64,000 nucleotides of DNA from Cellulomonas sp. KRMCY2 (GTDB taxonomy: Bacteria; Actinomycetota; Actinomycetes; Actinomycetales; Cellulomonadaceae): positions 4,154,001 to 4,218,000 of the forward strand of contig NZ_JAGF01000001.1 of NCBI RefSeq assembly GCF_000526515.1. Direction: 5' to 3'. Position 1 is the first letter of the stretch, and every line of letters begins with the position of its first letter. The notes beneath the pieces are model-generated. The model made no database searches. It was not told the DNA's origin and worked only from the letters and a program-made list of their open reading frames with translations. Shown here one piece after another: positions 17,215-28,495 of this stretch. The position numbers and the translations under genes were made by a program.

Positions 17215-18150
17215 TCATCCGGGACCGTCGCCACCCTGCTGCTGGGCGAGGAACCGCTCGAACTCGGCACCGAGCTCGTCGGCGGTCGGCAGGTTCCTGG
17301 TGTCGGCCAGCAGGTTCGTGCGGCCGATCGACCGCGAGAACGTGTCGTACTGCTCCTCGAGGGCCGCGACGACAGCACCGATCTCGGCCGAGCCCTCGAC
17401 CTGCCGCTCGATCTCCGCAGTGGCCTGCGCGGCGGCCGGCTCGAGCGCGGCCGGGTCCAGGTCGAGACCTGTCGCACGCTGGACGTTCTCGAGCGCGACC
17501 AGGGATGCCTGCGGGTAGCTCGTCTGCGCCAGGTAGTGCGGCACGTGCACCGCGAAGCCCATCGCGTCGTGTCCCCAGTGACCGAGCCGGTACTCGAGCA
17601 CGGCGCTCGCACTGGCCGGGACCTGAACGGTGCCGAACCACGAGACGTGGTCGGCGATCAGGTCGGGTCGGGTGCCGTGCGCCGTCACACCGAGCGGCCG
17701 GGTGTGCGGTGCGCCCATCGGGATGCCGTGCACGCCGACCGTCAGCGGGACGTCGAAGCGCTCGACGATCTGCCGGACGGCCGCGACGTAGAGCTCCCAC
17801 TGGACGTCCGGCTCGAGCCCGTGCAGCAGCAGGAACGGCACGCCCTCCCCGTCGCGCAGGACGTCGACGGCCAGGCTCGGCTCGTCGTAGTCGCTCCACG
17901 TCGCGGCGTCGAACGTCATCGTCGGGCGACGGGAGCGGTAGTCGAGCAGCTGGTCGACGTCGAACGTGGCGAGCCGGGTCGCGTCGAAGTGCTCGGTGAG
18001 GTGGTCGGCAGCGACCTGGCCGGCAGCGCCGGCGTCGACGAATCCCCGGACCATGTGCAGCAGCATCGGGCCGCCGCCGGCAGCCGTGCGCTCGGACAGC
18101 TCCCGTGCGACGTCCTCGTCGACCGTGTAGATCTCGCTCGGGTCCCGCAT
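17215..18150 (-). CDS. PAC2 family protein
   Basis: 311 residues of the PAC2 (proteasome assembly chaperone 2-like) family: LLHMVRGFVDAGAAGQVAADHL near the N-terminus, FLLLHGLEPDVQWE, VGVHGIPMGAPHTRP and HVPHYLAQTSYPQAS in the middle. Actinobacterial PAC2 proteins resemble archaeal/eukaryotic chaperones, but no proteasome gene is in the window. The C-terminal quarter is helical and probably coiled. ATG start; transcribed with the MFS gene downstream. Confidence 0.9.
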   Translation of the reverse strand: MRDPSEIYTVDEDVARELSERTAAGGGPMLLHMVRGFVDAGAAGQVAADHLTEHFDATRLATFDVDQLLDYRSRRPTMTFDAATWSDYDEPSLAVDVLRDGEGVPFLLLHGLEPDVQWELYVAAVRQIVERFDVPLTVGVHGIPMGAPHTRPLGVTAHGTRPDLIADHVSWFGTVQVPASASAVLEYRLGHWGHDAMGFAVHVPHYLAQTSYPQASLVALENVQRATGLDLDPAALEPAAAQATAEIERQVEGSAEIGAVVAALEEQYDTFSRSIGRTNLLADTRNLPTADELGAEFERFLAQQQGGDGPG

Positions 18151-18214
18151 GACGCCTCCGCCTCTTCCCCGCTCACCGTGCCCGGTCCTCAGTCCGCCAC
18201 AACATCCGTCGTCG

Positions 18215-18235
18215 GCCCGGCATTCCGCGCCGGGC
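18215..18235 (-). terminator. Terminator-like hairpin after the response regulator
   Basis: A 7-bp stem GCCCGGC/GCCGGGC with a 7-nt loop begins directly after the stop codon of the response regulator gene. No U-run is present. Confidence 0.55.
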
Positions 18236-18672
18236 TCAGTGTGCGGGCAGGCGCACCACGGAGACGAAGAAGTCGTCGATCTGTCGCACCACGTCGATGA
18301 AGCGCTGGAAGTCGACCGGCTTGGTCACATACGCGTTCGCGTGCAGCGAGTAGCTGCGCAGCACGTCCTCCTCGGCCTCCGACGTCGTCAGCACGACGAC
18401 CGGGATCCGGCGGAGCTCCTGGTCGGACTTCATCGCCGCCAGGACCTCACGTCCGTCCATCCTGGGCAGGTTGAGGTCGAGCAGGACCAGGTCGGGCGTC
18501 GGTACGTCGCCGTACGGACCCTCCTTGCGCAGGTACGCCATGGCCTTGACCCCGTCGCTGACGACGGCGAGGCGGTTGGCGACCTTGTTCTCCGCGAACG
18601 CCTCGCGGGTCATCAGGACGTCGCCCGGGTCGTCCTCGACGAGCAGCACATCGATCGCCTTCTGCGTCATGG

Positions 18673-18676
<4 letters not shown>
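18236..18676 (-). CDS. Single-domain response regulator (Rcp1 type)
   Basis: 146 residues, receiver domain only, no output domain. The acidic pair EDD is at residues 14-16, the phospho-acceptor Asp at 67 (LLDLNLPRMDG), the switch Thr in VVLTTSE and the Lys at 119 (YVTKP). The form VEDDPGDVLMTREAF is typical of Rcp1-like regulators that pair with phytochrome-type or CHASE-type kinases. Its ATG overlaps the kinase stop (ATGA). The ending VVRLPAH is short. Output must be by protein-protein contact. Confidence 0.94.
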
Positions 18677-20378
<1,702 letters not shown>

Positions 20379-20382
<4 letters not shown>

Positions 20383-21572
20383 TGCATGTCCCCCGACCAG
20401 CCGAGCACCACCAGGGCTGTGTCGTCGACGAGGTTGCCGCCGTGCCGTGCGGTCACGGCGCCCAGGATCCGGTCGACGAGGTTCGGCTCGCCGTCGCCAC
20501 GCGGCGAGCCGGGCGCGCCGTCGAGCTCGAGCTGATCCTCCATGACGCGCTGCAGACCCTCTTCGCCGAGCCGGGAGCTGCCGTCGTCGACAGTCGTCTC
20601 GAGCACCCCGTCGGTGACCATGATCACCCGCCAGCTGTCGCCGAGCTCGACGCGTTCGGGTTGCCAGCCGCCCAGCACCGGGATACCGAGAGCCCGGCCG
20701 CGTCGCGCGGTGGGCAGGACGACCGTCGGCCGGCCGAGCAGGAACGGGGCGGGGTGGCCGCACAGGTACAGGTCCATCGACCGGCGGTCCGGCGCGACGA
20801 TGACCATCACGAGGGTCGCGAAGATCTCGGGCCGGCCTCGTTCGGCGGTCAGGATCTGCTCGACGACGTCCAGGATCCGGGCAGCCGGCAGACCGGCGAG
20901 CACCGACGTCCGCCAGGCCGTGCGCAGCGTCGCGCCCAGGGCCGCCTCGTCGGGCCCGTGACCTGCGACGTCACCGACGACCGCGGCGACCGAGCCGTCG
21001 TCGCGTTCGACGACGTCGTAGAAGTCGCCACCGAGCAGACCGTCGCGTCCGGCACGGTAGCCGACGAGGACCTCGAGCGACCCGTCACCGACGAGGGGCG
21101 TCGGCAGCAGAGCGCGCTCGAGCCGGGTGGTCTCGTAGTCCCGCACCTGGGCCCGGTACAGCTCCCGGTCCTGGGCCTCCGACCGCCGACGCTCGATCGC
21201 GTACTGCACCGACCGGACCAGCAGCTCGGCGCCGACCTCGCCCTTGACCAGGTAGTCCTGCGCACCGGCCGCGACCGCCCGCAGCCCCTGCCCGGTGTCC
21301 GCCATGCCGGTGAACACGACGACAGCGGGGCCCGGGGCGGCTCGCAGGATCCGGCCGAGCGCCGCGGTGCCGCTCGCATCGGGCAGGCCGAGGTCGAGCA
21401 GCACGCAGTCCACGTCGAGCATGCCGACCGCCTCGTCGACGGTCCGCGCCCTGCGCAGGTCGACCGGGGTGTCCGAGTCGGCGAACAGCTCGGACACCAG
21501 CAGTGCGTCACCGTCGTCGTCCTCGACCAGCAGAACGCTGATCGTGCGCGGGTTGATCTCGTGATAGGGCAC
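20379..21572 (-). CDS. Response regulator with PP2C (SpoIIE-type) phosphatase output
   Basis: 397 residues. The receiver domain (about 11-130) has VEDDD, the acceptor Asp at 60 ([11 protein letters not shown]) and Lys in YLVKG. A coiled linker ([19 protein letters not shown]) leads to a PP2C domain with [20 protein letters not shown] and VTDGVLE, whose Asp residues bind metal. Such proteins are phosphorylation-controlled Ser/Thr phosphatases, often acting on anti-sigma-factor antagonists; no such partner is encoded nearby. GTG start with GAAAGGTGG upstream. First gene of a coupled PP2C regulator, kinase, receiver operon. Confidence 0.94.
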
Positions 21573-21705
21573 TGGCCACCTTTCGCTGCACCGGGTCCGA
21601 TAGTAGGGCGCGGGCCCACGGCTCGCCCGCGCATGGTCACGAGGACGGTCAGGAACGCGGATAATGGACGGTCGATCGCGCACGACGTCCGACCGAGGGG
21701 GACAA

Positions 21706-24078
21706 GTGGCAGGCAGACGGGCCCAGCTACGCGTCGAGCAGTCAGCGGTCGACATCCGGTACGACCGCCTGGACGTGCTCCGCGCCCAGATCGCCGCCCG
21801 GCTCGCCCGGGTTCGCAGGGTCGGCCCGTCGGGTTCCCCGCAGAACCGGTCGGAGCGGGACGCGTTCGCGACCCTGTACGAGGACCGGCTCGCCCAGCTC
21901 GACGCGGTCGAGCAGCGTCTGTGCTTCGGACGCCTCGACCTGGACGACGGGGCGACCCGCTACATCGGGCGGATCGGCCTGACCGACGCCGAGCACACCT
22001 CGCTGCTGACCGACTGGCGCGCACCGGCCGCGCAGGCCTTCTACCGCGCGACGGCAGCACAGCCCGACGGCGTCGTCCGACGTCGCCATCTGGTGACCCG
22101 CGGCCGCACCGTGACCGGGCTCGAGGACGAGGTCCTGGATCTCGCGGCCCTCGCGAAGGACGGCGAGGCCACCGCGCCCGTGCTGACCGGCCTGTCCGGT
22201 GAGGGTGCGCTGCTCGCAGCGCTCGCCGCCGGGCGGACCGGGCGGATGGGCGACATCGTCGCGACGATCCAGGCGGAGCAGGACGCGATCATCCGCGACG
22301 GTCTTGCCGGCGCACTGGTCGTGCAGGGTGGCCCCGGGACGGGCAAGACGGCTGTCGCCCTGCACCGCGCGGCCTACCTCCTGTACGCGCACCGGCGACT
22401 CCTCGAGCGGTCCGGCGTCCTGCTGCTCGGACCGAGCCACACGTTCCTGCGCTACATCGACCAGGTGCTGCCGTCGCTCGGCGAGACCGGCGTGGTCACA
22501 GCGACGATCGCCGACCTGCTGCCCGGCCTGACGGCCGAGGGCATCGAGCCCGACCACGTCGCCGAGATCAAGGGCCGACCGGCGATGGCCCAGGTCGTGG
22601 CGCGCGCGGTGCGCCAGCGGCAACGTGTCCCGGGCGCCCCGGTCGACATCCGCCTGGACGGCTACCTGGTCACGGTCCGGCCGGACGACGTCGCGGAGGC
22701 CATCGCACGCGCGCGCCGGACCGGACGCCCGCACAACCTCGCCCGGGTGGCCTTCGTCCGCGAGATGCTCGGACGGCTCGCCGCGCAGTACGTCAACCAG
22801 CTCGGCTACCCGGTTCCCCCGGAGGACCGGGCGGACGTCGTCGAGGAGCTGCGAACCACGCGCGAGGTGAAGATCGCCCTGAACCTGGCGTGGATGCCGC
22901 TGACCCCTGAACGACTCATCGGGGACCTGCTGACCAAGCCCGAACGCCTCGCAGCGGCCGCGACCGATCTCACCGCGGCGGAGCGTGGCGCGCTGCTGCG
23001 CCCCCGCGGCAGTGCGTGGACCCCGGCGGACGTACCTCTGCTCGACGAGGCCGCCGAGCTGCTCGGCGAGGACGACCAGGCCGAGCTCGCGCAGGCCGCT
23101 GAGAACGCCCGGAACCGCGCAGACGAGCTCGACTTCGCCCGCCAGGTCCTGAGCTCGGCCGGAACCGGCCGTGGGCTGGTCAGCGCCGAGCTCCTCGCCG
23201 AGCGGTTCGCCCACTCCGGGCCGCGTCTGACCACCGCCGAGCGGGCTGCGGCCGACCGTGCCTGGACGTACGCGCACATCGTCGTCGACGAGGCCCAGGA
23301 GCTCTCCCCGATGGCGTGGCGCATGCTGCTGCGACGCTGCCCGACCCGCTCGATGACGATCGTCGGTGACGTCGCGCAGACAGCTGCACCCGGCGGGGCG
23401 CGGCGCTGGGACACCATGCTGGACCCGGTGCTGCGCAGCTCGTGGCGCCTCGCCGAGCTCACCGTCAACTACCGGACGCCCGCCGAGGTCGCCCGGACGG
23501 CGCAACGGGTCGCGTCCGCGGCCGGCCTGCCGGTCAGCGACCTGACCTCGGCGCGTGAGGTCGACGGCTCGCTGCAGGTCCGGACCGTCGATCCCCACGC
23601 CGTGGTGGACCAGGTCGTCCAGGAGGTCGTCGAGGCGCTCCGCAGGCTCGGCAGGACCGGTGCCCCCGCGGACGGGGCGTCGGCCACCAGCGCGACGTAC
23701 GACGTCGACGACGTGACGCACCCGGCCGAGACCGAACCCCCCGCCGAGGCCGGTCGGCTCGCGGTGATCGCCGGTGCGTCCCGCGTGGTCGAGCTCCACG
23801 CGGCCCTCACCGCCCACGGTCTGGGCGAGCACCTGCGCCCGCACGGCTCGTCGATCCTCGACGCGCGTCTCGCCGTGATGACGGCGCGGGAGAGCAAGGG
23901 ACTGGAGTTCGACGCCGTCGTGCTCGTGGAGCCCGCCGAGATCGGGCTGGTGTCCGCGGGCGACCTGTACGTCGCCATGACGCGACCCACCCAGTCGCTG
24001 CGCGTCGTGACCAGCGCCCCGCTGCCGGCCGGCTTCGAGCCGGACGACGGGGACGACGACGGGTCCGGGCAGGCCTGA
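21706..24078 (+). CDS. HelD/HelR-like superfamily 1 helicase acting on RNA polymerase
   Basis: 790 residues. Walker [15 protein letters not shown] near residue 208, Walker B as [13 protein letters not shown], motif [15 protein letters not shown], motif [10 protein letters not shown], and motif [15 protein letters not shown] show a UvrD/Rep-fold ATPase. The N-terminal 200 residues begin with a long coiled coil and [14 protein letters not shown], the hallmark of HelD, which pulls stalled RNA polymerase off DNA. Actinobacterial HelR versions also release rifampicin. I see no rifampicin-associated element upstream. GTG at 21706 was preferred because GAGGGGG precedes it; ATG at 21664 is the alternative. 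Confidence 0.88.
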   Translation: MAGRRAQLRVEQSAVDIRYDRLDVLRAQIAARLARVRRVGPSGSPQNRSERDAFATLYEDRLAQLDAVEQRLCFGRLDLDDGATRYIGRIGLTDAEHTSLLTDWRAPAAQAFYRATAAQPDGVVRRRHLVTRGRTVTGLEDEVLDLAALAKDGEATAPVLTGLSGEGALLAALAAGRTGRMGDIVATIQAEQDAIIRDGLAGALVVQGGPGTGKTAVALHRAAYLLYAHRRLLERSGVLLLGPSHTFLRYIDQVLPSLGETGVVTATIADLLPGLTAEGIEPDHVAEIKGRPAMAQVVARAVRQRQRVPGAPVDIRLDGYLVTVRPDDVAEAIARARRTGRPHNLARVAFVREMLGRLAAQYVNQLGYPVPPEDRADVVEELRTTREVKIALNLAWMPLTPERLIGDLLTKPERLAAAATDLTAAERGALLRPRGSAWTPADVPLLDEAAELLGEDDQAELAQAAENARNRADELDFARQVLSSAGTGRGLVSAELLAERFAHSGPRLTTAERAAADRAWTYAHIVVDEAQELSPMAWRMLLRRCPTRSMTIVGDVAQTAAPGGARRWDTMLDPVLRSSWRLAELTVNYRTPAEVARTAQRVASAAGLPVSDLTSAREVDGSLQVRTVDPHAVVDQVVQEVVEALRRLGRTGAPADGASATSATYDVDDVTHPAETEPPAEAGRLAVIAGASRVVELHAALTAHGLGEHLRPHGSSILDARLAVMTARESKGLEFDAVVLVEPAEIGLVSAGDLYVAMTRPTQSLRVVTSAPLPAGFEPDDGDDDGSGQA

Positions 24079-24105
24079 CCGGGATTCTCGAGATCCTGAC
24101 CGGGA
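24074..24105. repeat. 11-bp direct repeat starting at the helicase stop codon
   Basis: CCTGACCGGGA occurs twice, 21 bp apart, the first copy containing the helicase stop codon; a shortened third copy follows. It fills most of the 54-bp gap. Confidence 0.6.
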
Positions 24106-24132
24106 GCTGACCGACCGCGGCGCGGCCCGGCC

Positions 24133-25023
24133 TCACTCCTCGCAGGCCACCTGGCCGAGCAGCGCGAGCCCCTGGAGGTCGCCCGGGCCCAGATCGGTCC
24201 TGGTCGAGGTGATCGGGTGCATGAGCTCGTCCGGGTCCGCGACGTGGTCGAGGCCCAGCACGTGCGCGAGCTCGTGCACCACGATGGCCCGCGCCTGCTG
24301 GTAGCCGTCGGCGCGCACCAGCATCGCGTTCAGGTCGGCCGTGTCCAGCGCGAGCCGGCCGGCCGCGAGCCAGGTCCCGGTCCGATCGGCACCTGGTACG
24401 GCCGCCGAACCGCCCACGCCGGCCACCGCGCCGGCGAGCTCGGGCAGCTCACCCTCGTCCGACCAGGCGATCAGGACCGGCGCCCAGCCGTCGCCGTACC
24501 GATCGGGCTGGATGATCGCGCGATCCATGGCAGGCGCCTCGTCGGTCGTCCCGGCAGCGACGATCATGATCCCGCTGGCAGCGGACACGATCGCGACGGC
24601 ATCGTCGACGAGCGCCTGGCCGACGCTCGGCATCCCGTCCGGACGCACGACGTACCGGACCGGCCGGCACGGGTCGTAGCCCACCGGTGACCCGTCGTCC
24701 AGCGTGTGCAGGAAGACGTACGAACCGGTCGTGGCGGCCTCGACGACGGGCAGCAGGCGACCGTCGGACGCGTCGGGGCGCGGCACGGCGACAGCACGGC
24801 CGTCCACCTCGACGTAGGCGCGAGGATGCGCGAGGTCGGCGAGCTCCCAGCCGGTCGAGCGCAGAGCCGCACCGCCGCCGACCGCGAGCGCGACGACGAC
24901 CCCGAGCCCGACGACGGCCCGCGGCACCTCGCGCCGACCCGGCGCCGTCGCCCGCGCGGCGGCGCGGTCCATCTGCCGCAGCAGCCGTCGGCTGCGTCGG
25001 TGCTCCCGCCGTGGGTGACTCAC
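24133..25023 (-). CDS. Membrane-anchored matrixin-like (M10-type) metalloprotease
   Basis: 296 residues. A basic cytoplasmic start (REHRRSRRLLRQ), one membrane helix near residues 38-56 and an extracytoplasmic domain with the zinc motif HELAHVLGLDH near residue 250, followed by MHP that could form a Met-turn (DELMHPI). This HExxHxxGxxH pattern is that of matrixin-type proteases. The substrate is unknown. Single Cys residues occur in YDPCRPVRY and at the very end (QVACEE) and may pair. GTG start overlapping GGGGTGAG; the divergent serA gene begins 84 bp away. Confidence 0.8.
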   Translation of the reverse strand: MSHPRREHRRSRRLLRQMDRAAARATAPGRREVPRAVVGLGVVVALAVGGGAALRSTGWELADLAHPRAYVEVDGRAVAVPRPDASDGRLLPVVEAATTGSYVFLHTLDDGSPVGYDPCRPVRYVVRPDGMPSVGQALVDDAVAIVSAASGIMIVAAGTTDEAPAMDRAIIQPDRYGDGWAPVLIAWSDEGELPELAGAVAGVGGSAAVPGADRTGTWLAAGRLALDTADLNAMLVRADGYQQARAIVVHELAHVLGLDHVADPDELMHPITSTRTDLGPGDLQGLALLGQVACEE

Positions 25024-25106
25024 CCCTGCAGTGTGGCAGTGCTGGGGATCGTCCCGCCTGTCGGTCGCGTTTTGGCTGCAGCGCACCGGAGGGCCACCAT
25101 GGGCGC

Positions 25107-26306
25107 GTGCTGCGAGCCCTCTTGCTGGAGAACCTTCATCCCTTGGCGACCACGATCCTCGACCGCGGTGGTATCGACGTCACCGCCCGCGCGAGCGCGC
25201 TGGACGAGGACGAGCTGATCGATGCCCTGCAGGGTGTCCACCTGCTCGGCATCAGGTCCAAGACCCACGTGAGCGACCGGGTCCTCGCCAACGCCCCGGA
25301 CCTTCTCGCGATCGGCGCGTACTGCATCGGCACCAACCAGATCGACCTGCGCTCCGCAGCGACGCGTGGCATCGCAGCCTTCAACGCACCGTTCTCCAAC
25401 ACCCGGTCGGTGGTCGAGCTCACGCTCGCCGAGATCATCGCACTGACCCGCCGGCTGACCGAGCGCGACCGCGCGCTGCACGCCGGGACCTGGGACAAGT
25501 CGGCCGAGGGCTCGCACGAGGTGCGCGGCCGCACTCTCGGGATCGTCGGCTACGGCAACATCGGCACCCAGCTGTCGGTGCTCGCCGAGGCGCTCGGCAT
25601 GTCGGTCGTCTTCTACGACTCGGCCGAGCGCCCCGCCCTGGGCAACGCCCGCCGACTGGACAGCCTCGACGAGCTGCTCGAGCTCTCCGACGTCGTGACG
25701 TTGCACGTCGACGGGCGCAGTGGGAACGCCGGCCTGTTCGGCCCGGACCAGTTCGCCCGGATGCGTCCGGGGGCCGTCTTCCTGAACCTCTCGCGCGGTT
25801 TCGTGGTCGACTACGCGGCGCTGCGCGAGCACGTCCTGTCCGGCCATGTGGGCGGCGCGGCCGTCGACGTGTTCCCGGTCGAGCCCAAGCGACGCGGCGA
25901 CCCGTTCGAGTCCGACCTGCGTGGGCTGCCCAACGTGATCCTCACGCCGCACATCGGCGGCTCGACCGAGGAGGCCCAGGAGGCGATCGGGCAGTTCGTC
26001 TCGAACAAGCTGCGGGACTACCTGACCAACGGCTCGACGACCCTGAGCGTGAACCTGCCCAACCTCGCGCTCGACGCCGGGACGGGTTCGCACCGGATCG
26101 CCCACCTGCACCAGAACACCCCCGGAGTCCTGGCGGGCATCAACCACGCCCTGGCCGAGCACGGCGTGAACATCGAGGGTCAGCTGCTCGCCACCCGGGG
26201 TGAGATCGGCTACGTGGTCACCGACGCCGGCGCAGACCCCGGTCCCGAGGTCTACCGCGCGCTCGAGACCATGCCGCAGACGGTCCGCCTGCGCGTGCTG
26301 TCCTGA
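25107..26306 (+). CDS. serA: D-3-phosphoglycerate dehydrogenase
   Basis: 399 residues, the short SerA type with a C-terminal ACT domain. It oxidises 3-phosphoglycerate to 3-phosphohydroxypyruvate, the first step of serine synthesis. Visible: LGIRSKTHVSD near residue 48, the NAD loop VGYGNIGTQLS near residue 149, catalytic Arg in NLSRGF, Glu in VFPVEP and His in TPHIGGST. The ACT domain starts near residue 325 (HQNTPGVLAGINHAL) and suggests serine feedback. GTG start chosen by homology; an ATG 8 bp upstream is out of frame. A strong terminator follows. Confidence 0.95.
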   Translation: MLRALLLENLHPLATTILDRGGIDVTARASALDEDELIDALQGVHLLGIRSKTHVSDRVLANAPDLLAIGAYCIGTNQIDLRSAATRGIAAFNAPFSNTRSVVELTLAEIIALTRRLTERDRALHAGTWDKSAEGSHEVRGRTLGIVGYGNIGTQLSVLAEALGMSVVFYDSAERPALGNARRLDSLDELLELSDVVTLHVDGRSGNAGLFGPDQFARMRPGAVFLNLSRGFVVDYAALREHVLSGHVGGAAVDVFPVEPKRRGDPFESDLRGLPNVILTPHIGGSTEEAQEAIGQFVSNKLRDYLTNGSTTLSVNLPNLALDAGTGSHRIAHLHQNTPGVLAGINHALAEHGVNIEGQLLATRGEIGYVVTDAGADPGPEVYRALETMPQTVRLRVLS

Positions 26307-26328
26307 CGGGCTGGACCGCACCTCACCA

Positions 26329-26368
26329 CGACGCGCGGCCCGCCCCGATCGGGGCGGGCCGCGCGTCG
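26329..26368. terminator. Bidirectional terminator, perfect 40-bp palindrome
   Basis: Two 20-bp arms (26329-26348 and 26349-26368) are exact reverse complements, extended by paired ccgca/tgcgg flanks. It sits between the convergent serA and DUF5302 genes and should terminate both. Confidence 0.85.
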
Positions 26369-26388
26369 TCGTGGTGCGGTGCGACCGG

Positions 26389-26574
26389 TCAGCCGGTCTT
26401 GCGCCGGAACGTCCGCTTGCTGCCGCTCTTGACCTCGGCGCCGTGGACGACACCGGTGTTCTGGCGGCCCTCCGCGGTCTTGTGAGCGGTCTCCTGCTTG
26501 CGCGTGAGCGCCTCGCGGAATCGCGCCTTGGCGTCGTCGGACGCCGCGGGTGCGTCGTGGTCCTCGTCGGCCAT
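26389..26574 (-). CDS. DUF5302 family small protein
   Basis: 61 residues: acidic start (MADEDHDAPAASDD), KARFREALTRKQETAHKTAEG, and basic end (KSGSKRTFRRKTG). This matches DUF5302, a small actinobacterial family of unknown function. An in-frame upstream ATG exists 32 codons earlier, but the family begins here and GGAGGTACGG precedes it. Confidence 0.88.
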   Translation of the reverse strand: MADEDHDAPAASDDAKARFREALTRKQETAHKTAEGRQNTGVVHGAEVKSGSKRTFRRKTG

Positions 26575-26753
26575 CGCCGTACCTCCTGGTCGTCGTGCAC
26601 TGGTCGCTGCGGGCGTGCTCGCCCCGTGTCGTCGGATACCAGCCTGACGGTACGCGCTCGCCGGCGCCACCGGATTCCGACCCGCTCGAGCGCCGGCCGG
26701 CGACGCCCGGACATGAGCGGGTGAGAAGCGCCCGAGGCGGCCGGCCGGGTCGT

Positions 26754-26779
26754 AACCTACGGAACCGTAGGGTTAGGCT
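26754..26779 (+). promoter_or_regulatory. fadD promoter with TetR-type inverted repeat
   Basis: AACCTACGG (26754-26762) and CCGTAGGGTT (26765-26774) form an inverted repeat around AA. TAGGCT (26774-26779) then acts as -10, with 6 nt to the ATG, so the message is probably leaderless. The palindrome covers the promoter and looks like a TetR-family operator; the regulator is not in the window. Confidence 0.6.
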
Positions 26780-26785
26780 GGATCC

Positions 26786-28495
26786 ATGACGACCGACCTC
26801 CCCAGGCCCTGGCTGAGCTCGTACTCCACCGGCGTCCCGGCGGACGTCGACGAGGTCACCGAGCCCGTCACCGCGACCCTCGCGCGGATCGCGCAGGAGT
26901 TCCCGAGCCGGATCGCGACCGACTTCATGGGCGCCGTCACGACGTACGACTCGCTCGCGCGCAGGGTCGACCGCGCCGCTGAGGCGCTGCGCGAGGTGGG
27001 GGTCCGCCGCGGCGACCGGGTGGCGCTGATCCTGCCGAACTGCGCGACCCACGTCGTGGCCTTCTACGCGATCCTGCGACTCGGCGCCGTCGTCGTCGAG
27101 CACAACCCGACGTACTCGGCGAGCGAGCTGGAGCACCAGATCGCCGACAGCGGTGCGGTGGTTGCGATCGTCTGGGAGAAGGCGACCAAGGCCGTGCTCG
27201 AGGTCCGCGAGCGGACCGAGCTGCGCACGGTCATCACTGTCAACCTCGCTGCCGACCTGCCGGGGGTCAAGCGCGCCGCGCTGTACCTGCCGGTGCCGGC
27301 CGCCCGCGCGTCCCGTGCCGCCCTGCGCTCGCGGATCCGCCGTGACTCCGGAGTGCTGCGCTGGGACCAGCTGGTCCGGTCGGCCCCGCCGCTGCCGGCC
27401 GACCACCCGCAGCCGGCGCTGGACGACATGGCCCTGCTGCAGTACACCGGCGGGACGACGGGCACACCGAAGGGCGCCGTGCTGCGTCACCGACAGGTGG
27501 CCGTCAACGCCGCCCAGGGGCAGGCCTGGACCCAGCCGACGACCGGGACCGAGACCGTCTACGCCGCTCTGCCGTTCTTCCACTCGTTCGGCCTGACCCT
27601 CTGCCTGACCTATGCGGTGCGGATCGCCGCGACCGTCGTGATCTTCCCGAAGTTCGACGTGGACTCCGTCCTTGCGGCCCAGCGTCGGCGGCCCGCGACC
27701 TTCATCCCGGGCGTCCCGCCGATGTTCGAGCGGCTCGCAGCCGCAGCGCGCAGCACGGGCGCGGACCTGACGTCGATCAAGGGCTCGATCTCCGGTGCGA
27801 TGGCACTCTCGCCGGAGACGGCCGCGGCGTGGGAGGAGGTCACCGGCGGGATTCTCGTCGAGGGCTACGGGATGACCGAGACGTCCCCCGTCGCGCTCGG
27901 CAACCCGATGTCCCCGGCCCGGCGTCCCGGCATGCTCGGGCTGCCGTTCCCGTCGACCTACATGCGGGTCGTCGACCCCGACGACCCGAGCCGCGACGTC
28001 CCGCACGGCGAGCAGGGCGAGCTGCTGGTCAGCGGTCCGCAGGTCTTCGACGGGTACTGGCAACGTCCCGAGGAGACCGCGGAGGCACTGATCGAGCACG
28101 GCGGGCGGACCTGGCTCCGGACGGGTGACGTCGTCGTGGTCGAGGAGGACAACTTCGTCCGTCTGGTCGACCGGATCAAAGAGGTCATCATCACCGGTGG
28201 CTTCAACGTCTACCCGTCGCAGGTCGAGGACCACCTGCGTGGCATGCCTGGCATCGCCGACGTCGCAGTCGTCGGCATCCCCGGTGGGGACCTCGGTGAG
28301 CGCGTCGTGGCCGCGATCGTCCTCGCCGAAGGCGCCACCCGGGTCGAGCTCGCCGCGGTGCGGGCCTGGAGCGAGAACAAGCTCGCTCGCTACGCGCACC
28401 CCCGCGACCTGGTCGTCCTGACGGAGCTTCCGCGGTCCCAGATCGGCAAGGTCCTGCGCCGCGTGGTGCGGCAGCAGATCATCGATCAGCGCTGA
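26786..28495 (+). CDS. fadD: Long-chain fatty acid-CoA ligase (AMP-forming)
   Basis: 569 residues of the ANL adenylating superfamily. The phosphate loop is [14 protein letters not shown] near residue 225, followed by [20 protein letters not shown], the hinge [22 protein letters not shown] and [10 protein letters not shown], with the catalytic Lys in QIGKVLRR near the end. These features are those of long-chain acyl-CoA synthetases. Chain length cannot be read off. It has an inverted-repeat operator over its promoter. Its last 10 bp overlap the 3' end of the convergent nrdR. Confidence 0.92.
   Translation: MTTDLPRPWLSSYSTGVPADVDEVTEPVTATLARIAQEFPSRIATDFMGAVTTYDSLARRVDRAAEALREVGVRRGDRVALILPNCATHVVAFYAILRLGAVVVEHNPTYSASELEHQIADSGAVVAIVWEKATKAVLEVRERTELRTVITVNLAADLPGVKRAALYLPVPAARASRAALRSRIRRDSGVLRWDQLVRSAPPLPADHPQPALDDMALLQYTGGTTGTPKGAVLRHRQVAVNAAQGQAWTQPTTGTETVYAALPFFHSFGLTLCLTYAVRIAATVVIFPKFDVDSVLAAQRRRPATFIPGVPPMFERLAAAARSTGADLTSIKGSISGAMALSPETAAAWEEVTGGILVEGYGMTETSPVALGNPMSPARRPGMLGLPFPSTYMRVVDPDDPSRDVPHGEQGELLVSGPQVFDGYWQRPEETAEALIEHGGRTWLRTGDVVVVEEDNFVRLVDRIKEVIITGGFNVYPSQVEDHLRGMPGIADVAVVGIPGGDLGERVVAAIVLAEGATRVELAAVRAWSENKLARYAHPRDLVVLTELPRSQIGKVLRRVVRQQIIDQR

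Noticed and set aside
21742-23844. Long minus-strand open frame opposite the HelD-like helicase
   Set aside because: It is a composition shadow; the plus strand carries all helicase motifs.
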